Shown piece after piece: positions 35,396 to 46,935 of a stretch of 64,000 nt of DNA (position 1 is its first letter; each line of letters begins with the position of its first letter). The notes below the pieces were generated by a model. The model did no database searches and was not told where the DNA came from. It saw only the letters and a list, made by a program, of their open reading frames with translations. Origin of the DNA: Hymenoscyphus infarciens (lineage: Eukaryota > Ascomycota > Leotiomycetes > Helotiales > Helotiaceae); NCBI GenBank assembly GCA_001414345.1, contig LLCB01000150.1:124001-188000 (forward strand), in the 5' to 3' direction. The position numbers and the translations under genes are program-made.

Positions 35396-36472
35396 TCAAC
35401 GACGACGTCCTTCACGAGAATTAATGCGTCTACCCTGTAACTGCTCGGAAGCTGCATCGCCCTGTTGAGCAGCAGATTGTAGATTTTCAAGATTTATTAT
35501 ATCATTCAAAGTTATCACGCCCTGAAGTTGTTTGTACCTAATATCATGTTCTTGGGCCATGTAACCGTACATGAAAGGGGTCATGACTTGAATCTCCACT
35601 GTGACATTACTTAAGCCTGGTTGTAGCATGGTCATGTAGAAGTGATAACCAGTGTAACCTCCGGAGCTCCCAGGCTCAGGGTGAGACTTCTCGCTGACGA
35701 GGTTGAAGTACCTTTGGATGAGAGATGCGACGACTTCCAAGTCACTTGCCAATCGGGGCAGGACAATTCTACAGGCGATTAGGTCCTTGATTGACGCGCA
35801 GTTTTCTTGATCGTTTGTATACTGGTGCTTGCGGCCTCTGAGTTTCGTTTCTAAAGAATGTGGCTCTTTGACGCGGGATTGCCAGAGATATTCAATATGC
35901 TTTTCGTTGAGCTTTTGTTTGACTCTTGCCCCTATCTCCTGTTCTAAGCCGAGATACTGACTGCGATCTTTTTCAAAGGTGCGAACGAAACTCGATATCT
36001 CGTCCAGGGTGTAAGAATCACCTGCGCGATCTGTGTTGGGATTCCGAATTGATTGAGGTGAGTTATAACCGTAATTCTGCCCCTGATAAGGACTTGTATC
36101 ATACTGGTATTCGGGGTTTGCGCTGTAGTATGGAGCGATACTGGACTGGGGTGGCTGGGTGTAGGGGGTTTGAGGCGTCGTATTGTTTCCAGGAGGCGTA
36201 TTATATGTGTATCTTGTATCGTAGCTGGAGGTTGCGTTAAATGTGTTGTATTCGGGACTTGTTGTGTATTTGCTAGGGATTGGAGTGGATGATGGGGGTC
36301 TGTTTCTGTTTTGGTCTCTAGAGCGCTCCTGGTATAGGGTGGTTGTGTACGCTGAAGAATGCGTTGGGGGTGTTGTGGTGGGGTAACCCTGGGAATCAGA
36401 TTCGTAGGTATTTGAGGCATCTGAAGGGTATGCCTCTCTGGAATATCCATGGCTGCCAGTGTTTCTGCCCAT
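35396..36472 (-). CDS. RelA/SpoT-domain protein, resembling small alarmone synthetases
   Basis: Single-exon protein of 358 residues. Residues 1-155 are Tyr/Pro/Thr/Gln/Asn-rich and disordered. Residues 156-320 form a RelA/SpoT nucleotidyltransferase-like domain with its motifs in order: RVKEPHSLETKL (Arg200, Lys202, Ser206, Lys210), SIKDLIACRIVLP (Asp230), GGYTGYHFYM (Tyr273, His277), VTVEIQVMT (Glu293, Gln295) and MAQEHDIRYK (Glu308, His309). This is the set used by bacterial single-domain (p)ppGpp synthetases. No HD hydrolase domain, TGS or ACT domain is present, so it would be synthetase-type only. Fungal proteins with this domain are widely annotated, but I know of no settled function; nucleotide product and location are open. 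It is divergent from the ubiquitin hydrolase over 758 bp. The tail is Arg-rich. Confidence 0.86.
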   Translation of the reverse strand: MGRNTGSHGYSREAYPSDASNTYESDSQGYPTTTPPTHSSAYTTTLYQERSRDQNRNRPPSSTPIPSKYTTSPEYNTFNATSSYDTRYTYNTPPGNNTTPQTPYTQPPQSSIAPYYSANPEYQYDTSPYQGQNYGYNSPQSIRNPNTDRAGDSYTLDEISSFVRTFEKDRSQYLGLEQEIGARVKQKLNEKHIEYLWQSRVKEPHSLETKLRGRKHQYTNDQENCASIKDLIACRIVLPRLASDLEVVASLIQRYFNLVSEKSHPEPGSSGGYTGYHFYMTMLQPGLSNVTVEIQVMTPFMYGYMAQEHDIRYKQLQGVITLNDIINLENLQSAAQQGDAASEQLQGRRINSREGRRR

Positions 36473-37230
36473 GCTGAAAGTGATTTGCAGACAGAATTGT
36501 GCTTTTTCGATGGTGGTGGGAGGGAAAACAGACTAGACTGGGATATCAGAAAGGACGGCGAGTAGATTTAAAGAATTTGAAAAGGATTCAGGCAGCCATG
36601 GGCTTGCAGGGTATGGCATATCGAAGCTCTTGTATGGTGTTTTGACAAGCCACTGGGCTTTTGATTTGATGATGAAAAACGAGGCTGTAGGATTCATGTA
36701 TTGGGGTAAGAATGCAAGCCTACCCAAGGCTGATTCTTGATGCCTCCCGTCCCCAGCAGGTGCTTGATTGGCTGTAGACAGTACCGCCTGAATGTGTAGC
36801 AACTATGCAAGAGTGAGAGTGCTGGTATTCAGGACCAAAGAGAAGCAGATGTGTACGTGGGGGAGGGCTTGGAGGGGTAAGATATAACTGTGACTGTGCT
36901 AGCAGCTGCGGCAGCCATTAGACAGACAAGTCCTCTCTCAACGACAGAAAGCAAACGGCGGACAGTAGATGTCTTTAATTAATTGTTCCAACTTTCTATC
37001 TCCTAGAAACTTGGAGCAAATTTGGACATTAACGGAAACTTTTTCAAACAATCCTTTTTTCAAATGCCAGAGGTTTGCACTTTGATCGCTCTGCAAGTTC
37101 TTGCCGCTTTTACAGGGGTTGTCTCACCGCCTAATATTCTGCCCATGGTGATCCCAGCCTGTATTCAAATGTTAGCAGTAAACTATCTTCTCTTAAACAC
37201 TACTCTAAAAGTCAAATTACAACCGCCACA
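36473..37230. promoter_or_regulatory. Divergent promoter between the RelA/SpoT-domain gene and the ubiquitin hydrolase gene
   Basis: The 758 bp hold both promoters. No operator was identified. Short open frames within it are not supported as genes. Confidence 0.5.
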
Positions 37231-38287
37231 ATGAGTGGAGGATGGAATACCAGTATGCTCCATCACTGCCAAAACAAATGAATGCTTGCTGACCTTTTCT
37301 AGTCGAATCCGATGCGGTGCGTAGCCGCCAACTTACCTATCCCAGAAAATGGACGCTGACATCTTTTAGGGTGTCTTCACCTTCCTACTCGACAACCTTG
37401 GAGTGAAAGATGTGCAGTTTGAGGAGCTTATTGCCCTAGATGCCGATTACCTCCGCCAACTAAGCCCAGTCTATGGAGTCATATTCCTCTTCAAATACCC
37501 TACCGGCGAGAAAGCAAACAGCGATGGTACTCCAAAAGACGGACAATACGATTACGATGCCTCCGAAAACCTGTTCTTCGCCGCGCAAACGATCCAGAAC
37601 GCCTGCGGTACTCAAGCTCTCCTATCGGTGCTGTTGAACAAAGATGGTGTTATTGATGTTGGAACGCCTTTGAAGGACTTTAAAGAATTCACAACTGGCT
37701 TTCCGCCGGACATGCGAGGGGAGGCGCTCAGTAACTCTGATTTGATCAGGGATGTCCACAACAGTTTTGCGAAGAGTAGCCCATTTGTCGACGAGATGCA
37801 AAGAATGGCTACGGAGGACGATGATGTATATCACTTTATTGCGTATACCTCCATCAATGGCACCCTTTACGAATTGGATGGGCTGCAACCTGCGCCTATT
37901 TCGCATGGACCCAGCTCTATCGAGGAATTCCCCGAAAAAGTTATACCTGTTCTGCACCGACGCATCGAGAGATACCCCGCCAATGAGATTCGATTCAACC
38001 TTTTGGCCATGGTTAGGGATTTACGGGTTCGATCAAGAGAATTTGGGGATCAGGAGGCGTTGTATAGGGAGGAACAGAAGAGGAGCGAATGGCAGTTTGA
38101 GAACTCTTTGAGAAGACACAATTTCGTCGGATTCGCTGGTGAGATTCTGAAAGGGGTAATTAGGGAAAAGTTGAAGGAGGGTCCGGAGGCTTATGCTGCT
38201 TGGATCAAGGAGAGTGAACAGAAAACGAAGTTGAGATCTGAGGAGAAGAAGAAAGTCGGGGGCGAGGATGAGGAGATGTCAGGTTGA
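37231..38287 (+). CDS. uch2: Ubiquitin C-terminal hydrolase, UCHL5/Uch2 type (peptidase C12)
   Basis: Cysteine protease that removes ubiquitin, usually bound to the 19S proteasome cap; 317 residues. The start MSGGWNTIESDAGVFTFLLDNLGV and PVYGVIFLFKY are typical of the family. The active site reads NACGTQALLSVL (Cys91, with Gln88 for the oxyanion hole), YHFIAYTSINGTLYELDGL (His167 and Asp182). The C-terminal extension (about 230-317), with NFVGFAGEILKGV, corresponds to the UCHL5 tail that binds the proteasome. Exons: 37231-37252, 37303-37316 and 37370-38287. The middle exon is only 14 nt, and the two short exons together encode the conserved ESDAGVF start. I chose this start because it is the only one that splices into the family N-terminus. 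Confidence 0.94.
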
Positions 38288-39459
38288 GTATGCTTGGGGG
38301 AAAGAGGGACAGCATAGACGATGGAGATGGGACTAAGGAGTCTCAGTGCAGAAGGATTGAATGAGGTCCATGCAATGACATAATGATGCTTTTTTTGGAC
38401 AGCAATCAACCAGTAGCGGTTGGTATTGATGCAGCGTCCTCCCTGGCGAAATAACGAGGGGTAGGGACTTGGTACCTGAGTAGACACCCGCCGCCTCCCA
38501 AAGGACTTATTGGAGGCCAGATTATGACGGACGAAGATACGAAGAAATAGATCTGGTCTGATGGTATTCTGAAATTGTGTGTTGGTAGCCTCATTCCTCG
38601 GTTCCTGAAAGCACCCAAAACACCACACCGGTAATTGATCCGTATGGTTTGAAGCCACAGAAATTCTCCTGATGCTTGCTCGGTCAGGTTGCTTGCATAG
38701 ATTTTTGCATTTTTCCAAGCATGAGCCACGTTACTCGCAACTCCTCGGTAGACTGCAGATGACTTGATCAATGATCAATACATCTCATGCGCCGTTGCCC
38801 GTTATCAGAGCAAACAGCAGACTCGACCTCGTTCCCCTCGCCAATGCTTTGCTGCAATGCTTCTACTTCCCCTCATCCCCCTCTCCTGACCAGCGCAGCA
38901 TCCAGTCACACCGCCTGGCTCCATTGACTAAAGGCGCTCGCATAATTTCGTCGTGATACAATTTTGGAGAGGAAGCTGGAGACTGCCTGTGCTGCTGCGC
39001 CTGCTGAAACAGGTTGCAAGCCTTACACCGTTTCTGTAGCTAAGCTGCGTTGATTGCTGCACCCTTTTTCGGATTCTGATTCCACCCAAGCAAGTAATTC
39101 AGGGGAAAACATTCCCTTCTCCAATCGTTGTGATTTTACACTTGACTCTCACCTGCTTCCGGCCTTGACCTAACCAGTTCATTCCACGCCACCGCCCAGC
39201 GCCCGACCTGGACCGGACCCAAGCGGGCAGCACAGCAACCGAGCGAGCCAAACCGCCAAACCGGATCGTCAACCTCGAACTCTTCATCAACATCTGCTTC
39301 AACCACCCGACGTCAACACCACCGAAATCGCATTTCTCTCTAGAGTCTCACCTTCGAAACGGGTCCCTTCCTCGCTGGCCGAGTACGAGCAGAATTGCAA
39401 GCAACGAGAAGGGTAGACGGAGGCCAGGACGCCCAAGCGGCGCGATAGGAAAGCCAAAC
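38288..39459. other. Intergenic, 1.17 kb, upstream of the SSH4-like gene
   Basis: No gene supported. A small perfect dyad, TTGATCA-A-TGATCAA, is near 38766-38780. The last 400 bp are C-rich on the plus strand and look like a leader. Confidence 0.5.
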
Positions 39460-41152
39460 ATGCAGGCGATGGAGGAGCTGGCCCCGCCGACAACACTCCT
39501 CACCTCCACCCATCCCAACAATCCAACATCCGCCATCGCAGACGGGGCACAGGCAACTCAGACGTTATGGCCAGGTTATGGGCAGGCGTATCAGCAGCCT
39601 CTGCGTAGTTCAGTCCGGATACAAGACGACGGCTCGACAATGAATGGCGTCGTCATTGGCCTACTCAGCTCCTTTGGAAGCGCGGCATTGATTGGCCTCA
39701 TTTTCCTGATCATCTACTTCTTCAGATACACAACCGGAGGACGTATTCTGCTGGACCGCATCGGCCGGCCGGGCGAATATGACGATGAACAGGCATACGC
39801 AAGGGAGGAGGCCGAAGCTCTGGAGGAAATGGACGATCTTCAAAGGACGGAGTATCTCAGAGCTAAAGGTTTGCATTTTTCAATTTTCAAGCTGCATAAC
39901 AAGTGTGCAATCACAAATGCTAACTTATCTTTCTTCTACAGCCTTTATCCAAGCCAATCCACCCGATTCCCTACCAACCGACATTTCACTATCACAATAC
40001 TTAGCGATTCAGGAAAAGGGTGTTTCAGCATGGGAGTTTGAACCAGAATTGGAGATAGCGAATTGTTTCGTAGAGGGAAGAACGGAAATCGAATTTTATG
40101 ATAGCGAGTGCTCGGTACTGTCGAATCTCCCACTTCCAAAGCAAAACGAAGTATATTACTGGGAGGCCAAGATTTATGATAAGCCCGAGACGTCTTTGAT
40201 CAGTATTGGCGTGGCTACAAAGCCATATCCTCTCTTCAGGTTACCTGGTAAGACTCAAATCCCACTCGAGCTGTGATTGACGGTCCACTAATTGATTTCC
40301 ATAGGTTGGCACAAGTATTCCGTGGCGTACACTTCTACTGGACATCGGAGATACAACCAGCCATTCAGCGGCCCCCATTATGGACCACAATATGTTCAAG
40401 GGGATGTTATTGGAGTTGGATATCGACCTCGAACCGGCACCGTATTCTTCACACGAAACGGAAAGAAGTTGGAAGATGTTGCACACGGACTGAAATCTCA
40501 GAACTTATTTCCGGCAGTGGGTGCGAATGGACCTTGTACGGTTCATGTTAATTTTGGACAGTCAGGATTTGTTTTCATCGAGGCAAACGTCAAGAAATGG
40601 GGTTTGGCTCCAATGACTGGAAGTCTTGCTCCACCTCCGCCATACGGAAGTGAGCAGGGGAGTATTTTGCTGGAAGCTGGAAGAGAAGGCGCTCAAAGTA
40701 GCCATCAAAGCCACTTCCCAGATCCAAGACATGGGCGAACACGAAGCGGAAATGTCAGGCACCATCCACCTACAAGTCCAGGTCCCATACGCTCTCCGAC
40801 AGATATCTCCCTCGCTCACCTTACACACATACCAACGAATGAAGAACCTGGTGAATCAAGCGCTGCTGCCCGTACCTTGGCGCCTGGAAATACCACACAG
40901 GCCTCACTCAGTGTTCAGGATCCTTCAAATCCACCGCCAGAGTATACAAGCCCCCAGCCATCAACGGCCGGTAGCCCCCGAGGGAGTAGTGAAAGTGAAA
41001 GGCAACCTCTAATACGGAGAAAGAGCACGCCTCCACCAATCCCAAGCTACAACGATACTGTAGCAGAGGACCGTGCTAGAGAGCAAAACGCCAATCAGCG
41101 TGAAAGAGCCGAAAGTCAGACAACCCGGATACAAGATAGGGCAAACTCATGA
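39460..41152 (+). CDS. ssh4: SPRY-domain Rsp5 adaptor, SSH4/Ear1 type
   Basis: Membrane adaptor of 520 residues that recruits the Rsp5 ubiquitin ligase to vacuolar and endosomal membrane proteins. A short N-terminus is followed by one membrane helix (VVIGLLSSFGSAALIGLIFLIIYFF, about residues 63-88), an acidic helix, then a B30.2/SPRY domain (about 160-330; VYYWEAKIYDKPETSLISIGVATKPY, WHKYSVAYTSTG, GDVIGVGYRPRTGTVFFTRNG). The tail carries two WW-binding PY motifs, PPPY near residue 350 and PPEY near 445, the feature by which these adaptors bind Rsp5. Exons: 39460-39868, 39942-40247 and 40305-41152; the joins give LRAK-AFIQANPPDSLP and FRLPG-WHKYSV. This matches yeast Ssh4 in order of parts and in wording of the SPRY core. 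Confidence 0.94.
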
Positions 41153-42889
41153 CCATGGGTGTTCGACAGACAGGTCTTATTGTAATCTGGAATTGGAAAT
41201 TCAAGGTGGGGCAAAGGTGTTGGGGTTTGGGAGGGTGGTAAATTCTTGCTTAGCGTCGGGGAAGGGTGCTTTCGTTCATTATTCCTCGAGGAGAGCGAAC
41301 AACAAACAGTTAAAGGCGTATCAAGGAGTCTGGTCTGAAATAATATCAAGGGAAAGATGATCAAGCGGGGTCCTGGGAAATCCCCCTTTTTTTTGCTTAC
41401 ACTTTTGTCCGCTGAGCGAGCACGCTAGAAGATATCCGTCCGGTGTGTGCTAGTGTGTTTGGGAAGAAGGGATGGCAGTCGATCCAAAACTGGGGAGAGG
41501 ATCCTTTTCGCAAGTATTATACAAAACAATTCTGATAGGTGGGACGTGAGAAGGCTGGAATGGATGCCACTGAGGAAGAGAAGCTTCTCATTCAATTATG
41601 GCAGAGGAAGGAATGGAAGGAATGGATGGAATGGATGGAATGGAGGATATGTAGCATAGGAGGGTCGATACACTGGCAAATACGATATGAAAGTTCTTTT
41701 GTTAGGGTGCCTCGTTTTGTCACATCTTTGTGAGGAATTTTTCGACACCAAGTGGTGTCGAATTTCAATTCGTGTCTAAGTACTTGAGATTCGTACAAGA
41801 CACTACTCAGCTGAAGTAACCCGTACTTTGATATGATCAAGATTAGGAAAGTGGGACGGCTGAATTCTTGATTTGTTTTGTGCAAGTAGATTTTGAAGCA
41901 ATTCCTTGACAGTTCTGCAGTTATCTTACTTTGCGATCACATGATCCCCCCCCCTCTTTGCTTTTACTATTTTCCTCCTTCTATGCTCGAAAACCACATG
42001 TTGAGCTTGTTCTTCAAGTTTCCCGAGTGTCTCTCAAGTGCTCGGTCTAGATTTTGCGATCTTAAAGAAGCAAGGCCGATACCTAACGAAAATGGGGAAT
42101 TCAACATTCAATATCTTCGAGGCCGTGTTCTCGGGATAACTCTTTCCCTTTCTGCCAAGTGGTAGTATATACAACCAACACTCCAACATGCAAAATGCGG
42201 TCACGCGTCATGGACGAGTCTAGTGCTATCGAGCATTGAAGTTTGGAGGATGTTTTCTAGTATTGCTCGAAAGGGTTCAGAGAAATTGAGCTCTCTACTC
42301 TCTGATTCTCTTGGTATATTTCGGATAATGTCTTCGATTGTTCTAGAGTGTTTTGTACCAATACTTGGAATTCTAGTTGTCCAAGCTACAAGGGAAGTCA
42401 CTTTGGGATCTTGATTATCCCTTCCACCGTACCTGTGCTACTTTTTTTGGTGTTCAATTCCTTGGAAAGTGGGTACAATTGTCGACATCAATCTAATTGT
42501 TGTAAACTGCCTATTGGGGATATTAAATGGTGGACAGAAAAAGTAGCAGTAAATTGCTCGTTGTTCTAACTTCCTAGTACAATTTTGTAATGCCCTAGAT
42601 ACTTTGGGATAATCGAATTTTAATGTCCTAAGATATCTAGGACGATAATCTAAATTGTTCCAAGTATTTAGGTTATCTGGAATGTGTTACGCTAGAAGTT
42701 TGGAACACGAGAACTAGGTCGGTAAAGACAAACCTGGTATTTAGTACCGCTTTTAAAAAATGTACACAGGTACGATGGAAGGCATAATTATTCTTCTTCT
42801 ATTTCCGTCTAAAGAGCACAGGTGCGGTCGCTGTAAGCTGTATACATAAGACTTCAAGTGAACATCCACCCAGACTCTACGCTAAAAGC
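41153..42889. other. Intergenic, 1.74 kb
   Basis: Convergent 3' flanks of ssh4 and the gene at 42890-44104. It contains a GGAATGGAT-type tract (41608-41646), the inverted repeat at 41741-41762, a C-run near 41946 and an AT-rich patch (42.3-42.8 kb). No gene was recognised. Confidence 0.5.
41741..41762. repeat. Perfect inverted repeat, 10-bp arms, 2-bp spacer
   Basis: TTCGACACCA and TGGTGTCGAA flank AG. It lies about 590 bp past the ssh4 stop. It could be an element end, a terminator-like hairpin or a dyad site. Confidence 0.55.
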
Positions 42890-44104
42890 TCAAGGGAGGC
42901 AAGATAGCCGGTCCTCTTCCAAGTTTTCTGTCCCAATATTTCTCGTCAATTCGAAGACGCAGTGTTCCAGTTCCTCCTCCTCATCGTCGGTATACTCCAC
43001 CACAGCCAGAAATATTTCCATACCCCTCCACCCACAAAAACCTACCCCACATTCCGCCCGCCCGCAATTTCTCACGCCTCGATCACCCTGTCCAGTCCAT
43101 CCCCTCCCATCCAACTCCATGGCCTTCCCTTCATAAAAGGTTCTCCTTATCACCTCCTTCGTCTTCTTCTCATTCATACACCACTGAACCGCAATTGCCA
43201 ATTTACTTCTCCGATGAACTCTCCACCTCATAAATCCCGTCTCGTATTCCATTCCACGTTTGTTAACCCTAGTTCTTATGTCCCTTCTATGGCGGCACAA
43301 CGTGGGGGCGATCTCCTGGTATTTATCGAGGACTTTGCTGTACTTCTGGGGATCTTCGCGGAGGAAGAGTGCCATGCGGAGATTCGAGTCAAGCTTTTTG
43401 CGATTGTTTTTGAGAGGATCCATTATTGGTCTTCTCTGTCGTACAGGCCGTGGTCGAATAGTGGGGCGGTTATTGACTGGCCGGAGGCTGGAAGAATCTC
43501 TGCGGTTAGGTATTGAATGGGAGGGAAGAGGTTCGAAATCTGGTGACATCGAACGATAACGAGGGAGAGGAGGACATGGTATGGATGTTGATGGATCTTC
43601 ATTGGAATCGTCGTCCATTTTGGAGGTGTCGGGCTCGGGGGTCGTATCGAGTTCGCTTTCGTAGCCAGCGACTACGTGGTATTCGTGGTCATCCTTTTCG
43701 ATGCTTTGAAGGATGGTTTGCTCTTCGATCATTTCTGGGGGATTGAATGCGTATTCAAAATCTTGTGGGTCAGTTGAAACTTCTGAAGGAAGATGGTCTC
43801 TGATTTCCATCAATGCAGAAAGCAATTCGTTTTCAATTTCTGTCAATCCTCCCAGTCTTCGTCCATGCAAATCGTCTTCTTCTGGATACTCAGAGGCTGG
43901 TGATCCGGCCAAAAGCTCTTCGAGAGGTATTTCTTGTAGGGAATCGAGGAACCCAAGATCCAAATTTTTGCTGTGCGGTTGCTGGGTTGTGTATAGGCCT
44001 GGTGGTGGCATGAATTGGCCGGACTCGAATTCAAGGCTTCTAGCGCAGATGTTCATTTCCGAGAAGCCTGCAGACATTTCGGTGTAGGAGGTTCTCGGGT
44101 TCAT
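42890..44104 (-). CDS. Hypothetical protein, unrecognised family, single exon
   Basis: Open frame of 404 codons starting MNPRTSYTEMSAGFSEMN. I do not recognise it. The first 170 residues are acidic (EEDDLHGRR, EKDDHEYHVV, DDDSNEDPSTS). The middle is Pro/Arg-rich and basic (RRDSSSLRPVNNRPTIRPRPVRQRR), which could serve as a nuclear localisation signal. A Lys/Arg-rich, probably helical region follows (DPLKNNRKKLDSNLRMALFL... KYQEIAPTLCRHRRD). Near the end is a Gly/Cys-rich patch (RNCGRAECGVGFCGWRG), then an acidic EEEE run. The length and unbroken frame support a real gene. The poly-E tail and basic centre suggest a nuclear or chromatin-associated protein, but that is a guess. Confidence 0.62.
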   Translation of the reverse strand: MNPRTSYTEMSAGFSEMNICARSLEFESGQFMPPPGLYTTQQPHSKNLDLGFLDSLQEIPLEELLAGSPASEYPEEDDLHGRRLGGLTEIENELLSALMEIRDHLPSEVSTDPQDFEYAFNPPEMIEEQTILQSIEKDDHEYHVVAGYESELDTTPEPDTSKMDDDSNEDPSTSIPCPPLPRYRSMSPDFEPLPSHSIPNRRDSSSLRPVNNRPTIRPRPVRQRRPIMDPLKNNRKKLDSNLRMALFLREDPQKYSKVLDKYQEIAPTLCRHRRDIRTRVNKRGMEYETGFMRWRVHRRSKLAIAVQWCMNEKKTKEVIRRTFYEGKAMELDGRGWTGQGDRGVRNCGRAECGVGFCGWRGMEIFLAVVEYTDDEEEELEHCVFELTRNIGTENLEEDRLSCLP

Positions 44105-46935
44105 GTTAGAGCTCTGGTCTCTTGTTAGTTTGATGACGGTGGCAGCTAGTGTATGGGGTGTGTGGAGGGGGCGAGGAGGTGGATGTCAAATTACTTCTGA
44201 CGTATTTTCGCAGTCTTGCTGGGGCGCATCATTCGGGCTAGCAACTGTTTTGAACCACCGAGACCGTGAGCGGATTGGTGTAGAAGAAGCCGTCGCCATT
44301 TCGTGGCTATTGTTTGGCTGTCGTATCATTTGTTCAAGTCGTTGTGAAGTTGTTGGACAAATCTATCATTATTGTAAGGAAGAAAGGGATTAGTTGGACA
44401 GTGCGGATTCTGATGATGAAACAATTATAACGAGTGACTCGGTCGGATGCTCATGTAAAAGCAATTAGGGTGTTGGGATTAAAGAAGGGATAGTGGTCAA
44501 GAATAAGAAGCGAGCGACGATGTGTTTTCTTTTGGTGTACGTGGAGAACAAAAGAGGGCGAAGTCAACGTCGAGTGTTTTGAAAAACGCATCGCGCCTGC
44601 CTCACGCATCACTACGTTCTTCACATTTCCAACCTCTGGATTGCTCCTTCCCCTTTCAACGGAAGCGAGGCCAAAGGTAGTGTGCATTTACATGGAGGAT
44701 AAACCCACACAGAGCGTCCGTGCGGGGTTAAAAGCCACCCCCACGCTTGGCTCGGCAAACCATAAACCTTTTTTCTTTCATCGAGGAAAGAAATTAGCCA
44801 GAACTGCGATCAACAAGAACTGCAGTCATCGCAAGAGGTGCTTTCAGTCTGATCTGCAGTTCACCGTTCACGAGTTGTAGGCTAAGGCTTGGAGATTAGT
44901 GAGAGTGGCCGCTGAGGTTTCGGTTGTTTATATGGGTGGATGATTTCCTTTGGTTTTTTACTCTCGTACTGTTTTATGATTTTTTGAAGCTCGTGATATT
45001 TCGGTGGGGCCAAACTTGATGCCGACGTAGTAGGAGTGCCCATTGTAAAATGCTAGTTGTCTTTTCCTCCCATCCTTGGACACTGGTGCTAATAGAGTCA
45101 TGGGGGTTGAGTCTTCTCAAGTCTGGTCTTAGGTATTTAATGACAGGGTACCTCGGGATAATAGATGATTATGCCTGCCTTGGTTGATATGCGAGAAGCA
45201 CGAAGTTACTATTTCATATTATGATTGATTTCCTCGCTTATCTTTCTGCCCCCTTCCTCTTTTTGGGGGGTTGGGGAGGACTGATGATTGCATATTTGCT
45301 TTTTTCGTGATATAGAGGATTTGAAGGCTGTGAATTTGAGCTTCAGAGATCGCGAGTTTCGTTGATGTAAACCTTAAAAAAAGGGAAGCTTGTCTGTGAT
45401 AGCTTGGGGTAATGGAGCAAAACACATGGAGTGTGTAACAGTAAGATGAAAAGGGGGGTATAAGGAAGTTGGTTCAACAAGGCGAGTTGAGAAGAACATG
45501 GTTACTCCGCGGTGTTACGATATTTCCTTATACCCAAAGCTGGATGAAGTTTCCCCTTTAAACGGAGCAAGAACCTTCTCGGGTATTTTTGAGGTTGGAA
45601 TGGTGAAAATTCAAGATTTCATGTATGAAAGGTACTGGGAGAAAAAGTGAGAGGGAAGGATGATGTGGTACCTTTGATGAGTTTTTCACGGCTTTGATCG
45701 GTTCCATGGAGTGGAGACCTTGAAGACCGTGTCTGTTCGTAAGCTTGAGAGCATGATGCTCTTAGCTAGTAGCAGGACCAAGTCCTTGTTTGTGTAAACA
45801 GAGAAGGAAGAGTGGAGTCGACTTTGATTTGCTTGATGTACTGTAGAAGCTGGCCAGTTTTTGTATATGACCAAGCACCAATGTTGAAAAATCGTCTGAT
45901 GTTCAACCTTTTCCGCTGTATGAATGTCCAGTTTAAGAAACGCCCGTTAGTATGGTCAGCTTACTCGATACAGCTTTCCGATTTCCAATTTTGCTATCCG
46001 TAGGACGGGGTTTCACTTTTACTAAAATCCGCCTCGAGCCAACTTGCTAGCAGCTAAGAAATCTTCACCCATGTAGATTAGAAATATTAAAGTATGTTCT
46101 TAGGATGGTTAGTTGAAGTGAGTTCTTAGCGCCAAACTTCCTATTATGTAGCATACCATGAGTTTCAGTTTTTCCTTTTCAAAGCAGGTTCGGACAATAC
46201 TCCCAAGTCTAATTATTTCTACACTTACTACCGAAAAAAGGTCAGATCTCTAGTACGGCTTTCTCTTCTTAGTTTGAAGGAATGTGTTCATTTGACGAGG
46301 AATGCTACTTGGTTTTCTTTCCTTTATGGAGAATCAACAGGTCAGAAAAACTTTACCGATAATTCTACATTCTTTTCATAATACTTTCTCCCATGACTTT
46401 CTGGAAAAAGTAGTCTCAAAAAATGGAGAACGGATGCCCCCAGTAACATTTTATTAGCAGTCGGATGATTGCTCTCCGGAAGGAGGTTTGCAGTGGTTTA
46501 CTGTGACGTTTCAGTGAGACATCTATGATTTGGGATATTTGTTTATCACGAGTTTTAAAACTCTCTTACCTGGTAATCTGGAACCTACAGGGAGGCACGA
46601 TATAGTTTAGAGAAGTTGAGCTTAAGCATCAATTTAGAATCAAGAATGGAAAAGAAGCAGAGTCTTCTATTACAAACTAATGCTTGAAGCTGTTACACCA
46701 CCCTTGATGAACAAACTCCAAATACCATAATTCAATAATGAGAGACCCCCCCCCCCAAAGAAGACACAAATGTCCCACCAAACCGAACCTTATATATACG
46801 GGTATTTCCACCTAAAGATGCCTACTCCACAACACCACCCAAGACTCGAGATATCCCCTCCCAAGAATAAAAATTTACCGAGCAAAGAATGCCTCCCAAA
46901 AACTCCCAGGTCCAAGATTACAGGAAACTCAATTC
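44105..46935. other. Intergenic, 2.8 kb
   Basis: Upstream region of the gene at 42890-44104 and 3' flank of pde1. Short open frames only, none with a domain. A C-run is at about 46747-46756. Composition is ordinary to mildly AT-rich; no mobile-element ends were seen. Confidence 0.5.
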
